Positions 7,106-14,838 of a stretch of 50,370 nt of DNA are shown here, in pieces; positions within the stretch are counted from its first letter, which is position 1; each line of letters begins with the position of its first letter. Position numbers and translations under genes: made by a program. Under the pieces are notes generated by a model. That model did no database searches, had not been told where the DNA came from, and was given only the letters and a program-made list of their open reading frames with translations. Source of the stretch: Rathayibacter sp. VKM Ac-2759 (GTDB taxonomy: Bacteria > Actinomycetota > Actinomycetes > Actinomycetales > Microbacteriaceae); assembly GCF_009834225.1 (NCBI RefSeq), contig NZ_CP047178.1, forward strand, positions 1-50,370. The letters are read 5' to 3'.

Positions 7106-9069
7106 GCATCACCACCAAGCTCTTCTCCCGCCACCGCGACGAGCCCGCCCCCGTTGACGTCACCGTTGCCGTCGACGGCGACGAGCTGCCCACCGGCGCT
7201 GCCGACGTCGACCAGGAGGTGGAGGCTATGGACGTCGACGCGCTCGATACGGCCACCCCCACGGGTGCGGTCGGTGCCCCGTCGACGGCGCAGGCCGCGG
7301 CGACGTCCACGGACAGCCGCGCGGTGTCTCGCCGCGCGCGGAGGGTGCAGGAAGAGGCCGCGGCCGCACGTGCAGCCGCCTCCCCCCTCGCGCGCGAGAA
7401 GCCGTCCAAGCGGTCCCGGAAGAAGCGGGCGATCCCGCACCAGGGCGGCAGGCAGAAGACCGAGAAGGAGCCGGCGCCGAAGCGGCCGATGCGGCCGACG
7501 TCGACGGGATGGCTCGGACGCGGCGGCGGGCAGGCCGTCTCGATCCAGCCGGCCGATGAGTTCCGCGCAACCACCGTGCAGGTGTGCGGGCTGTACCCGT
7601 TCTCAGTCGGCACCGGAACACCGATGATCGGCGTCCCGCTCGGGAAGAACCTCGCCACCGGCGCGTCAGTGCTGTGCGACCCGATCAGCTGGTTCCAGCG
7701 GGCGCAGCTCATCTCCAACCCCTCGATGTTCGTCCTCGGCAAGCCGGGCCTGGGGAAGTCCTCGCTCACCCGCCGCATGGCGACCGGGCTCGCCGGATAC
7801 GGCACCCTCCCGCTGGTCCTCGGGGACTTGAAGCCCGACTACGTGGACCTGATTCGCGCGATGGATGGGCAGGTCATCACTCTCGGCCGCGGCCGGGGGT
7901 ATCTGAACATCCTCGATCCGGGAGAAGCGACCACGGCGGCGCAGCGCCTCCGCGAGGACGCCGACCGGGCGCTTGCGCGCGCGGCGGAGCTCGACGCCCG
8001 CGGGGAGGACTCCAAAGAGGAGCGCAAGCACGCGGTGAAGTCGCAGCGCCTCGCATCTCAGGTGCTCGCGGACGCTCACGGCCGCCGGCACACGATGATT
8101 GCCGCGCTGCTGACGATCCTTCGCTCCGAGCCGCCCTCGGACCGAGAGGAGACGATCATCGACCGGGCGCTGAAGTACCTGGACGAGACGCACGAGGGCA
8201 TCCCCGTCCTCGCGGACCTCCTGGCCGTCATCCAGGCCGCGCCGGACGAGATTCGACAGGTTGCCCTCGATCGCAACGACCTCAACCGGTACAAGGCCAT
8301 CACGGAGAACCTCGAAGCCTCGCTGATCGGTCTGACGACCGGTGGCCGGCTGGGGGAGATCTTCTCCCGCCAGACCACTACCCCGATGCGGCGGGACCGC
8401 CCGGTGGTCTACGACGTGTCCTCGATCGATGACTCCGAAGGCGATCTACAGGCCAGCATCCTCCTCGCCTGCTGGTCCGCCGGATTCGGAACCGTCAACG
8501 TGGCGTCCGCTCTCGCGGAGGCAGGGTTGGAGCCGCGCCGGCACTACTTCGTGATCCTGGACGAGCTGTGGCGGGCGCTGCGCGCCGGCCGCGGCATGGT
8601 CGATCGCGTCGACGCGCTTACCCGCCTGAACCGTGCCCGCGGTGTGGGCCTGGCGATGATCAGCCACACGATGAGCGACCTCCTCGCCCTGGCCTCGCAG
8701 GAGGACCAGATGAAAGCCCGCGGGTTCGTGGAACGCTCCGGCATGGTCATCTGCGGCGGACTCCCCGGCGCGGAAATGCCGCTGCTGACCTCCGCGGTGC
8801 CGCTGTCGAACGCGGAACAGAACATGCTCACGTCCTGGCAGGACCCGCCCGCCTGGGACCCGGTATCCGGACACGAGTCGGAGCCTCCCGGCCGCGGCCG
8901 GTTCCTGATCAAGGTCGGTGGACGACCGGGCATCCCGATCCGGGTGCAGCTCACCGCGGCGGAGCTGGACGTCAACGACACCAACAAGCTCTGGCACACC
9001 ACGAGCCGCGCCGGACGGGCGAACGAGCCGCTGGCAACCGATCCGGTGGTCGTGGAGATTCTGCCGTGA
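7102..9069 (+). CDS. VirB4/TraC-like conjugation ATPase
   Basis: Encodes 655 residues. The first 150 are acidic then basic and low-complexity; the ATPase core follows. Walker A is GKPGLGKSS at about residue 213, Walker B is VILDE at about 484, followed by the arginine-rich TRLNRARGVGLAMISHTMSDL typical of VirB4/TraC proteins. These hexameric ATPases power pilus assembly and substrate transfer at the inner face of the membrane. GGAGG six bases before GTG 7102 fixes the start, which overlaps the upstream small ORF. The stop overlaps the next gene as GTGA. Confidence 0.9.
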   Translation: MSITTKLFSRHRDEPAPVDVTVAVDGDELPTGAADVDQEVEAMDVDALDTATPTGAVGAPSTAQAAATSTDSRAVSRRARRVQEEAAAARAAASPLAREKPSKRSRKKRAIPHQGGRQKTEKEPAPKRPMRPTSTGWLGRGGGQAVSIQPADEFRATTVQVCGLYPFSVGTGTPMIGVPLGKNLATGASVLCDPISWFQRAQLISNPSMFVLGKPGLGKSSLTRRMATGLAGYGTLPLVLGDLKPDYVDLIRAMDGQVITLGRGRGYLNILDPGEATTAAQRLREDADRALARAAELDARGEDSKEERKHAVKSQRLASQVLADAHGRRHTMIAALLTILRSEPPSDREETIIDRALKYLDETHEGIPVLADLLAVIQAAPDEIRQVALDRNDLNRYKAITENLEASLIGLTTGGRLGEIFSRQTTTPMRRDRPVVYDVSSIDDSEGDLQASILLACWSAGFGTVNVASALAEAGLEPRRHYFVILDELWRALRAGRGMVDRVDALTRLNRARGVGLAMISHTMSDLLALASQEDQMKARGFVERSGMVICGGLPGAEMPLLTSAVPLSNAEQNMLTSWQDPPAWDPVSGHESEPPGRGRFLIKVGGRPGIPIRVQLTAAELDVNDTNKLWHTTSRAGRANEPLATDPVVVEILP

Positions 9070-9275
9070 ACATCCTCACTGAGTCTTTCGCGATCCCCGC
9101 GGCGATCGGGGGGACGTGCATGTTCGTGGGCTCGGCCGGAAACGTGGTCCTTGACGTGATCAACCTCCGCGAAGAAGTCACGAAGGAGCACCTGCTGCAC
9201 GGGGCATCCGCGCTGCTGCTGGCCGCCGCGTCAGGCTGGATGGCTTTCGCCGCATGGATGGTGATCACCGGATGA
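9066..9275 (+). CDS. Small two-helix membrane protein of the conjugation operon
   Basis: A 69-residue protein from GTG 9066, overlapping the ATPase stop (GTGA) and the next start (ATGA). Two hydrophobic segments, IPAAIGGTCMFVGSAGNVVL and ASALLLAAASGWMAFAAWMV, flank a charged NLREEVTKEH loop, giving a hairpin membrane protein. Function unknown; position between the VirB4-like and VirD4-like genes implies a role in the transfer machine. Confidence 0.6.
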   Translation: MNILTESFAIPAAIGGTCMFVGSAGNVVLDVINLREEVTKEHLLHGASALLLAAASGWMAFAAWMVITG

Positions 9276-9526
9276 CCTGTCCCTCAACGGTCGTCTACGA
9301 CGGTTACCTCTGGGGCTGCTCGATGACGACGATGCTCCCGCACAGGGACCACATGACAGACCTGCCGTGCGAGTACGCCGACAACGGCCAGGCCGTCCTC
9401 ACCTGGGGCACCAGCCGACAGGCGGCCCCCGGAGACGCGACGGCCCGCTATGACGGGCCGATCTACGAGCGGTGCGAGCCGCGCCGGTTCCTTTCCATGG
9501 CGCTGCCGGAAGCGGTGGCGTCATGA
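9272..9526 (+). CDS. Small Cys-containing conjugation-operon protein
   Basis: An 84-residue soluble protein from ATG 9272, in ATGA overlap with both neighbours. It carries four Cys and several His residues (MTCPS, WGCSMTT, LPCEYAD, YERCEPRR), which could bind a metal or form disulfides, and no hydrophobic segment. I do not recognise the family. The two-sided overlaps support that it is translated. Confidence 0.55.
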   Translation: MTCPSTVVYDGYLWGCSMTTMLPHRDHMTDLPCEYADNGQAVLTWGTSRQAAPGDATARYDGPIYERCEPRRFLSMALPEAVAS

Positions 9527-9708
9527 CCCCTGGACCGCTTTTTCGCGGGCTCTTCCGCGGTCCGCTCGGGCAGACCGGCGTGATCGCGGGGCTGCTGGCT
9601 GTCGCGGTCCTCGTGGCCGTGGCGGCCACGTTCGCGTTCACCGCGGCCGTGGAGCACGCGATCCCCTCACCACACATCACTGCACCGACCGAAGGAATCG
9701 CACCATGA
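9523..9708 (+). CDS. Small single-pass membrane protein of the conjugation operon
   Basis: A 61-residue protein from ATG 9523 with one long transmembrane helix (GVIAGLLAVAVLVAVAATFA) and short polar ends. It overlaps the stop of the preceding gene and the start of the coupling-protein gene (ATGA at both ends). Function unknown. Confidence 0.55.
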   Translation: MTPGPLFRGLFRGPLGQTGVIAGLLAVAVLVAVAATFAFTAAVEHAIPSPHITAPTEGIAP

Positions 9709-11447
9709 GCCCTCGACAGAGAAACCGAATGAGCGATCCGGCTGGTGACGGAATGCAGTGGTGGGTGTGGCCTCTCGCTGTCGCGTTCGTCGCGGCGATC
9801 GTGCTGGTGGTGGCTGTGCAGTACGGGTCACAGCGGGAGGGGATCAACCCTGACCGGCCGTCTGATCCGGTCGCGCTGCTGGCGAGCCTGTTCCGAGGGG
9901 AGCTGGTGTGGCCGGTCACCGCGACGTGGATTCTCAGCGGTATCGGCGCGGTTGTCGTCGCGTTCACGGCGTTGATCGTGTGGGCGCGGATGTCGGGCCG
10001 GAAGGGCCGGAAGACGTGCGATCACGCAATTGCTCACACGGCCGGGCCAGAGGAGCTGCGCGGGTTGCAGCGCAAGCAGGGCTTGAAGAAGTCGGCGCGG
10101 TTGGGTGTGGCGGGCAGCCCTGGCGTCCCCGTGGGACGCATGGCACCGAGCGGGATGCATCTGTACGGATCGTTCGAGGACATGACGACGCTGATCGCGG
10201 GACCGCGGACGGGAAAGTCGACGTCGTTCGTCATTCCGGCGATCATGCAGGCGCCGGGCGCGGTGGTGACGACCTCCAACAAGCGCGACGTGCTCGATGC
10301 GACTCGGGACCTGCGCGCGCAGGCCGGGGACGTGTGGGTGTTCGACCCACAGAAGGTCGCGGGAGAGAAGGCGACGTGGTGGTGGAATCCGCTGTCCTAC
10401 GTCACGGACGACACCAAGGCCGCGAAGCTCGCGCAGCACTTCGCCTCCTCCATGCTCTCCGGCGCCGGGAACGGCGGTAACGACGGCTTCTGGGAGCGGC
10501 GAGGGAAGAACCTCCTCGCGAATTTCCTGCTCGCCGCGGCGGTCGGGAACCGGCCGATCACGGACGTGTACGAGTGGCTGACGAACCAGGCACGCACCGA
10601 AGCGGTCGACTACCTGCTCGCGGCCGGCTACACCCGTCAGGCGGATGCGGTGAACTTCGATCAGCAGTCGGAGGAGAAGATTCGCAACGGCGTGTACTCG
10701 ACCGCGGAGGGCATGGCGTCGTGCTTGGGGAACACGGGGATCGAGGAGTGGGTGAACCCGGTCCGGGCGCCGTACGCACCCCGGCGTCGATTCGATCCGC
10801 ACGAGTTCGTGCGCGGCAGCGGCACCCTCTACAGCCTGTCTCGGGAGGGTGCGGGGACTGCCGGCCCGCTGGTGACGGCGTTGACGGCCGCGACGATCGA
10901 GGCCGCGGAGGAGCTGGCGACCGCTTCCCCCGGTGGCCGGTTGCAGACCCCGATGCTGGGGATTCTGGATGAGGCGGCGAACGTGTGCCGCTGGTCCGAC
11001 CTCCCGGACCTGTACTCCCACTTCGGGTCCCGCGGGATTCCGATCATGGCCGCTTTCCAGTCCTGGTCGCAGGGTGTGGCCGTATTCGGGGAAAAGGGCA
11101 TGGACAAGCTGTGGTCCGCGGCGAACATGCGCATCTACGGCGGTGGTGTCGCGGAGGTCGGTTTCCTGTCCAACCTGTCCGACCTGGTGGGCACCTACGA
11201 TCGCCGCTCCCGGTCGGTGAGCACCAACAAGGGTGTGCGGTCCACGTCGGACTCCATCAAACGAGACAAGATTCTCGACGTGCAGGAACTCGCGGACCTG
11301 CCACGCGGGCGGGCGGTGCTGCTGTCCTCCGGTAACCGGGCGGCGCTGCTGGCGACGGTCCCGTGGTACCAGGACCCCGACAAGAAAAAGGTTGCCGCGA
11401 TCAAGGCGTCGATCGCGGCGCACGAGCCGGGCGGGAGGGCGGCATGA
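9705..11447 (+). CDS. VirD4/TraG-like type IV coupling protein
   Basis: Encodes 580 residues. Two N-terminal transmembrane helices (about 14-33 and 70-90) precede a cytoplasmic ATPase: Walker A GPRTGKST near residue 166 followed by FVIPAIMQAPGAVVTTSNK, and Walker B LGILDEAANV near residue 418, with the downstream GIPIMAAFQSWSQG helix. This is the family that recruits the relaxase-DNA complex to the secretion channel and pumps DNA. GAAGGA before ATG 9705 and the ATGA overlap fix the start. The relaxase it should serve is at 16202-17896. Confidence 0.92.
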   Translation: MSPRQRNRMSDPAGDGMQWWVWPLAVAFVAAIVLVVAVQYGSQREGINPDRPSDPVALLASLFRGELVWPVTATWILSGIGAVVVAFTALIVWARMSGRKGRKTCDHAIAHTAGPEELRGLQRKQGLKKSARLGVAGSPGVPVGRMAPSGMHLYGSFEDMTTLIAGPRTGKSTSFVIPAIMQAPGAVVTTSNKRDVLDATRDLRAQAGDVWVFDPQKVAGEKATWWWNPLSYVTDDTKAAKLAQHFASSMLSGAGNGGNDGFWERRGKNLLANFLLAAAVGNRPITDVYEWLTNQARTEAVDYLLAAGYTRQADAVNFDQQSEEKIRNGVYSTAEGMASCLGNTGIEEWVNPVRAPYAPRRRFDPHEFVRGSGTLYSLSREGAGTAGPLVTALTAATIEAAEELATASPGGRLQTPMLGILDEAANVCRWSDLPDLYSHFGSRGIPIMAAFQSWSQGVAVFGEKGMDKLWSAANMRIYGGGVAEVGFLSNLSDLVGTYDRRSRSVSTNKGVRSTSDSIKRDKILDVQELADLPRGRAVLLSSGNRAALLATVPWYQDPDKKKVAAIKASIAAHEPGGRAA

Positions 11448-11905
11448 GCGAGACCGACCCGGCTGTCGAGTTCGACTTCGATGCCGACACCGGCGAACTC
11501 GTTCCCGCCGGGACCTCCGCGACGGACGAGCCAGAGGATGCTGACGCGGGCCTGTTCTTCGGGTCGGCTGACGAGTTCGTGCGCAAACGCCTTCGGTACA
11601 TGTATCGGCGGGGCACCGCGGGACTGGGCCGGGGTCAGTTCCATTGGCTCGCGGCGTGGTGGAAAAGCGAAGAGGCGATGAGTCGCGTCGACGCTCTCTG
11701 GCGCTCCTGGGAAAAGGCACGTCTGGACCCGGGCACGGGCATGAGTGAGTGGTGGCTGAACCACTGCGACCGACACATGAGCGTGCTCCTGTCCGCGGAA
11801 GGCCCGTTCGGGCTCTCCACCGACACCAGCAAGCCCGGAGAACCGCTGCCATACACGCCTCCACCTGACCGGTACTTCGCGAAAGACAAGCAGCCGCCGG
11901 AATGA
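11444..11905 (+). CDS. DUF4913 family protein
   Basis: A 153-residue protein with an acidic N-terminus and the pattern RVDALWRSWEKARLDPGTG, MSEWWLNHCDRHMSVLLS and EGPFG that I associate with DUF4913, a family repeatedly found at the end of actinobacterial conjugation operons. Biochemical role unknown; no catalytic motif. ATG 11444 overlaps the coupling-protein stop and has GGGAGG upstream. It is the last gene of the rightward operon. Confidence 0.75.
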   Translation: MSETDPAVEFDFDADTGELVPAGTSATDEPEDADAGLFFGSADEFVRKRLRYMYRRGTAGLGRGQFHWLAAWWKSEEAMSRVDALWRSWEKARLDPGTGMSEWWLNHCDRHMSVLLSAEGPFGLSTDTSKPGEPLPYTPPPDRYFAKDKQPPE

Positions 11906-11987
11906 CGCGTGACCTGAAACGCGGCTTGCTCCTAAGACAGTGTTTCATCACTATCACCGCCCCGCCTGCGGCTCACGTTACACAAAT

Positions 11988-12008
11988 TGACGTAAACTTT
12001 GAACGTCA
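11988..12008. promoter_or_regulatory. Short inverted repeat TGACGT-N9-ACGTCA
   Basis: TGACGT (11988-11993) and ACGTCA (12003-12008) form a dyad around AAACTTTGA, upstream of the 12070 gene. The half-site resembles the outer end of the 909-946 operator (TGACGT), so the same regulator could act here, but six matching bases may be chance. No convincing -10 box follows at standard spacing. Confidence 0.3.
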
Positions 12009-12069
12009 TGCCCCTTACATAGTTTCAGGACTACTCAAATGAGCAAAACCTCGTTGATCGGCGCCTTCA

Positions 12070-12690
12070 ATGGATTTTGAAGCGGTCGACATTGCCGAAC
12101 TTGTCCCCGTCGCCTTAGCTTCGCTGACCACTCTCGCGGCTACAGGAATCGGATTCTTGCTCGCCGGCCTCAACGAACGTCGACGCGATACACGGGCCGC
12201 CAAGCAGGCCGCAGCCGCGCAAGTCATAACTGCGCAAGAGGAACGAACCGCACGAAAGGAAGACCGTGAAGTTGCAGCGGCAACCGCCACGCATCAACTT
12301 CGACTCGAAGTAGTACTACAACTACAAGAAGCATTGCAACGTACCGCGCGACTCGTAGGGCGCGCGATGCTTCACGACCAAGAAAAAGCCAGAGACGGTG
12401 AATTCGGAAGTCTACCCGATGGTCTCGATGAAGAGCTGTTCAATAACGCGGTTTTACTGGCCAAGTTGCGGGAGCGAATCCTTGATGAAGAGCTGCGTCG
12501 CGAGGTGCAAATTTTTCACGATCGTTCCGTCGCCCTCAGCCTCAATCCCCAACTTCTTTATGGCAACCGCACCCCTCAGCAACTAGCACGACGCACCATG
12601 GAACTACTGGGCAATTGGAATGAAGACGTTGAGCGCGTTATGAAGCACGTCGGCGCAGCGGTCCGCACAGAAATGGAGTGGAAGCCGTAA
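12070..12690 (+). CDS. Membrane-anchored coiled-coil protein, unknown function
   Basis: A 206-residue protein. One N-terminal transmembrane helix (about 11-32, VPVALASLTTLAATGIGFLLAG) is followed by a long charged Ala/Glu/Arg helix that reads as a coiled coil (residues 35-80) and a further helical domain. Base composition is clearly less GC-rich than in the conjugation operon, like the two genes converging from the right, so all three probably arrived together. No family recognised. No Shine-Dalgarno sequence precedes ATG 12070; a 13-residue frame starts at 12039 and overlaps this start. A membrane-bound part of the neighbouring defence-like pair is possible but unproven. Confidence 0.55.
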   Translation: MDFEAVDIAELVPVALASLTTLAATGIGFLLAGLNERRRDTRAAKQAAAAQVITAQEERTARKEDREVAAATATHQLRLEVVLQLQEALQRTARLVGRAMLHDQEKARDGEFGSLPDGLDEELFNNAVLLAKLRERILDEELRREVQIFHDRSVALSLNPQLLYGNRTPQQLARRTMELLGNWNEDVERVMKHVGAAVRTEMEWKP

Positions 12691-12759
12691 TAAGTATTTT
12701 AAGGCTTATGTTGATAGCTGGCTGTGCTCGCCAGCAAAAATTCCATTTCCGCGCACGAG

Positions 12760-12780
12760 GCCCGTTACCGCATTACGGGC
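12760..12780. terminator. Hairpin between convergent genes
   Basis: GCCCGT (12760-12765) and ACGGGC (12775-12780) can pair around a nine-base loop; a second hairpin, GCTGGC/GCCAGC, lies at 12717-12735. They sit between the stops of the 12070 gene and the convergent 12835 gene, as expected of transcription terminators, though without clear T-tracts. Confidence 0.4.
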
Positions 12781-12834
12781 AAATGCTTGAATAGTTCTTG
12801 CATCAGAAGCGAGAACCTTCGTGCTACGTGGTGG

Positions 12835-13419
12835 TTAAAGCTTAGCTCGCACACTCGCCTCGAGTTCCCGTAACTCTGGGCAACCCGCGGAGATCGACGC
12901 CCATCCTTTATTCAGGCTAAGTGCCACCAACCGAGTCCTGCCGAGTCCTGGCTGACGATGATCGCTTGTAGTGACGAGCGGATCAAAGTACATTTCCTTA
13001 CTGTCTCTTTCCGCCCTCACCTCCGCCCACGTTGCCGGTATGTCCGCCTTGCTACCCCACATGGCCCACACCTCGGTCTCTTCGACCGCAAGAAGAATCT
13101 CAACTTTTCCTTGCACCGAAAGAGGTAACTCGGCAACCTTGTCGGCGAAAGACGCCTTGCGGTCTCCTCGACCATCTTGTCCATCCAGTTTGTCGCGATC
13201 GAGAGCAAAGATGACGAGGTCAGCCACCTCCGCATACCTAGAGGCAAGACTTGCGAAGTGCGTTTCGACGTGCGATATTCCCCTCAGTTGAGGGCTTGTC
13301 ACGACCTTAACGTTAGCCCTTGGCTTCCCGGCCGCCGTCATAACAGCCTTCACCACCGGAATCGCCACATACTGGTCGAGGGTGTGATCCTCGCACACGA
13401 CACGTACCTCAAAGCTCAT
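12835..13419 (-). CDS. DUF4276-like Toprim-fold protein, partner of OLD-like ATPase
   Basis: A 194-residue protein from ATG 13419, which shares one base with the stop of the ATPase gene (TAATG), so the two are co-translated. Motifs fit a Toprim fold: Glu-10 in VVCEDHTLD and an Asp-x-Asp pair at 74/76 in FALDRDKLD, with the LLAVEETEVWAMW segment I associate with DUF4276. Toprim nucleases paired with OLD/RecF-type ATPases occur in anti-phage systems such as OLD, Gabija, PARIS and AbiL, and the inferred role is the effector nuclease of such a pair. An ATG nine codons upstream is possible. Confidence 0.65.
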   Translation of the reverse strand: MSFEVRVVCEDHTLDQYVAIPVVKAVMTAAGKPRANVKVVTSPQLRGISHVETHFASLASRYAEVADLVIFALDRDKLDGQDGRGDRKASFADKVAELPLSVQGKVEILLAVEETEVWAMWGSKADIPATWAEVRAERDSKEMYFDPLVTTSDHRQPGLGRTRLVALSLNKGWASISAGCPELRELEASVRAKL

Positions 13420-14729
13420 TACAGGCCCGCCGCATCCTGTAGCCAACCCTCTTCTTGAAGAGTCCCCAGGGAAGCACCAGACTCTGCGATGCGAATACCC
13501 GGCAAGTCCTGCAAGAGACGAACTTGCGAAGAAGAACTTTCAGCATTCCACCCGATCACGACAGCGACCCCTGCGGTTTCTGGTTCGAGGTAATCGAGGA
13601 TGGAAGGGCTGTGTGTAGAAGCCAAAACCTGCGCTTCGTACTCAAACGTCGTCACTTGTTCAAGCATGGAAACCAACAGCGCAATTCTTGATGGATTGAT
13701 TCCATTTTCCAGTTCTTCAATCAGCAGCGTCCGTCGACCGCTCTGCCCGACAGAAGCTAAGGCTAGAGCAGCAAATCGCAGGGTACCGTCCGATAAAGAT
13801 GGAGCCGTTATCGGGTCCTCATAGGGTTCTTCTGTAACAGTCACAACGACCTCGTTGGTTGGCGATGACTGCGCCTCCAATGCGGTGATTGGTCGAGGCG
13901 TGACCTGGTTAAGCCAAGCCAGCACCGCTGTCCGCCGGGCGACAGCTTCCTCATCATGAATGTCAACTACATTTCCGTCATCGAAGTTGTAGTCAATGGG
14001 CTCGTCTGCGTCAACATTCAGCTTCCAGACCGCCGCGGCAAAGTTTTCACCATGCTCGCCCATCTCAAAACGCCCAATTGGTGAATAACGCCGAAGCACG
14101 TCGGGTTGCAACTCCAGTGGCGCGATCGATGAGAGCTCGGTACGCAAGATGTCTGCAACCTCCTCATTCTGCCGACTCTCCGCCCTCCTGCTGACGAACT
14201 GCGTAAGAATAAAATCGGTCGGAGAAAACTCGCGCTTCGGATTGATTCCGGGTGAATTTTTGTGAAATCTTGCAGAGAGAGCAGGCGCTTCCGGCTTGTT
14301 CGGAAGGGCGCCCGTCTCTGGTTGAGTGCTAAACACGTATGGCCCAGGATGGCTAGAGGACGAGAGGGATTCATTGAGAACGCGGTGATTACGAGCGTCT
14401 ACTTCTACAAAATAGGTAATCACCGCTTCGTCGCCAATCGAGACTTCCGCTTCGATGGAGAAATGAGGTTTCGCGCTGAGGAAGTGAGTGGCATTGGCGC
14501 CGCCGCCTCGAATGCCCGAGATGGTTGCAGTAATAGCACCGGGAGGAGCGTGCCCCTCAATCGCATCTCGGACGGGTCGTCCTTCTCCGATCGACTTAAG
14601 GAATCGCAGGGCATCGAATAGATTACTCTTTCCCGCTCCATTACCGCCGATAATGACCGTGAACGGTGACAGGGGGATAGTTTCATCCACAAAACTTTTG
14701 AAGTTCCTGATTCTAAGCTTTGTAAGCAT
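13419..14729 (-). CDS. OLD/RecF-like ABC ATPase (AAA_21 type), probable defence gene
   Basis: A 436-residue ATPase opening with LRIRNFKSF and Walker A GGNGAGKSN (residues 28-36), as in RecF/OLD proteins. Later come an ABC-signature-like SLSDGTLRFAALALA, a Walker B LLIEELENGI (Glu-Glu rather than the usual Asp-Glu) and a His-switch STHSPSILDYL. Between them lies a long variable insert. GAGGAA before ATG 14729 sets the start. It is the upstream gene of the pair with the Toprim-like protein; together they form a two-gene ATPase-nuclease cassette. Known homologous pairs sense phage or plasmid activity and cause abortive infection; the trigger here is unknown. Confidence 0.75.
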   Translation of the reverse strand: MLTKLRIRNFKSFVDETIPLSPFTVIIGGNGAGKSNLFDALRFLKSIGEGRPVRDAIEGHAPPGAITATISGIRGGGANATHFLSAKPHFSIEAEVSIGDEAVITYFVEVDARNHRVLNESLSSSSHPGPYVFSTQPETGALPNKPEAPALSARFHKNSPGINPKREFSPTDFILTQFVSRRAESRQNEEVADILRTELSSIAPLELQPDVLRRYSPIGRFEMGEHGENFAAAVWKLNVDADEPIDYNFDDGNVVDIHDEEAVARRTAVLAWLNQVTPRPITALEAQSSPTNEVVVTVTEEPYEDPITAPSLSDGTLRFAALALASVGQSGRRTLLIEELENGINPSRIALLVSMLEQVTTFEYEAQVLASTHSPSILDYLEPETAGVAVVIGWNAESSSSQVRLLQDLPGIRIAESGASLGTLQEEGWLQDAAGL

Positions 14730-14838
14730 TCGTCCGATTCCTCAAGAATAGTCGTTTCATAATTTGCGAAGCTCGAAGGTCGGGCTATTCTCGGTCATTC
14801 TATGACCGGGGCGGTACTCGCGGGCTGGCTTTCGCTGT

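Noticed and set aside
9828..11957. 709-codon frame antisense to the coupling-protein gene
   Set aside because: Arg/His/Pro-rich and fully antisense to a gene with clear Walker motifs.
12309..12330. GTAGTACTACAAC as a further copy of the AAYAGTACTRTT operator
   Set aside because: It lies inside the coding part of the 12070 gene, matches only the AGTACT core, and has no promoter context.
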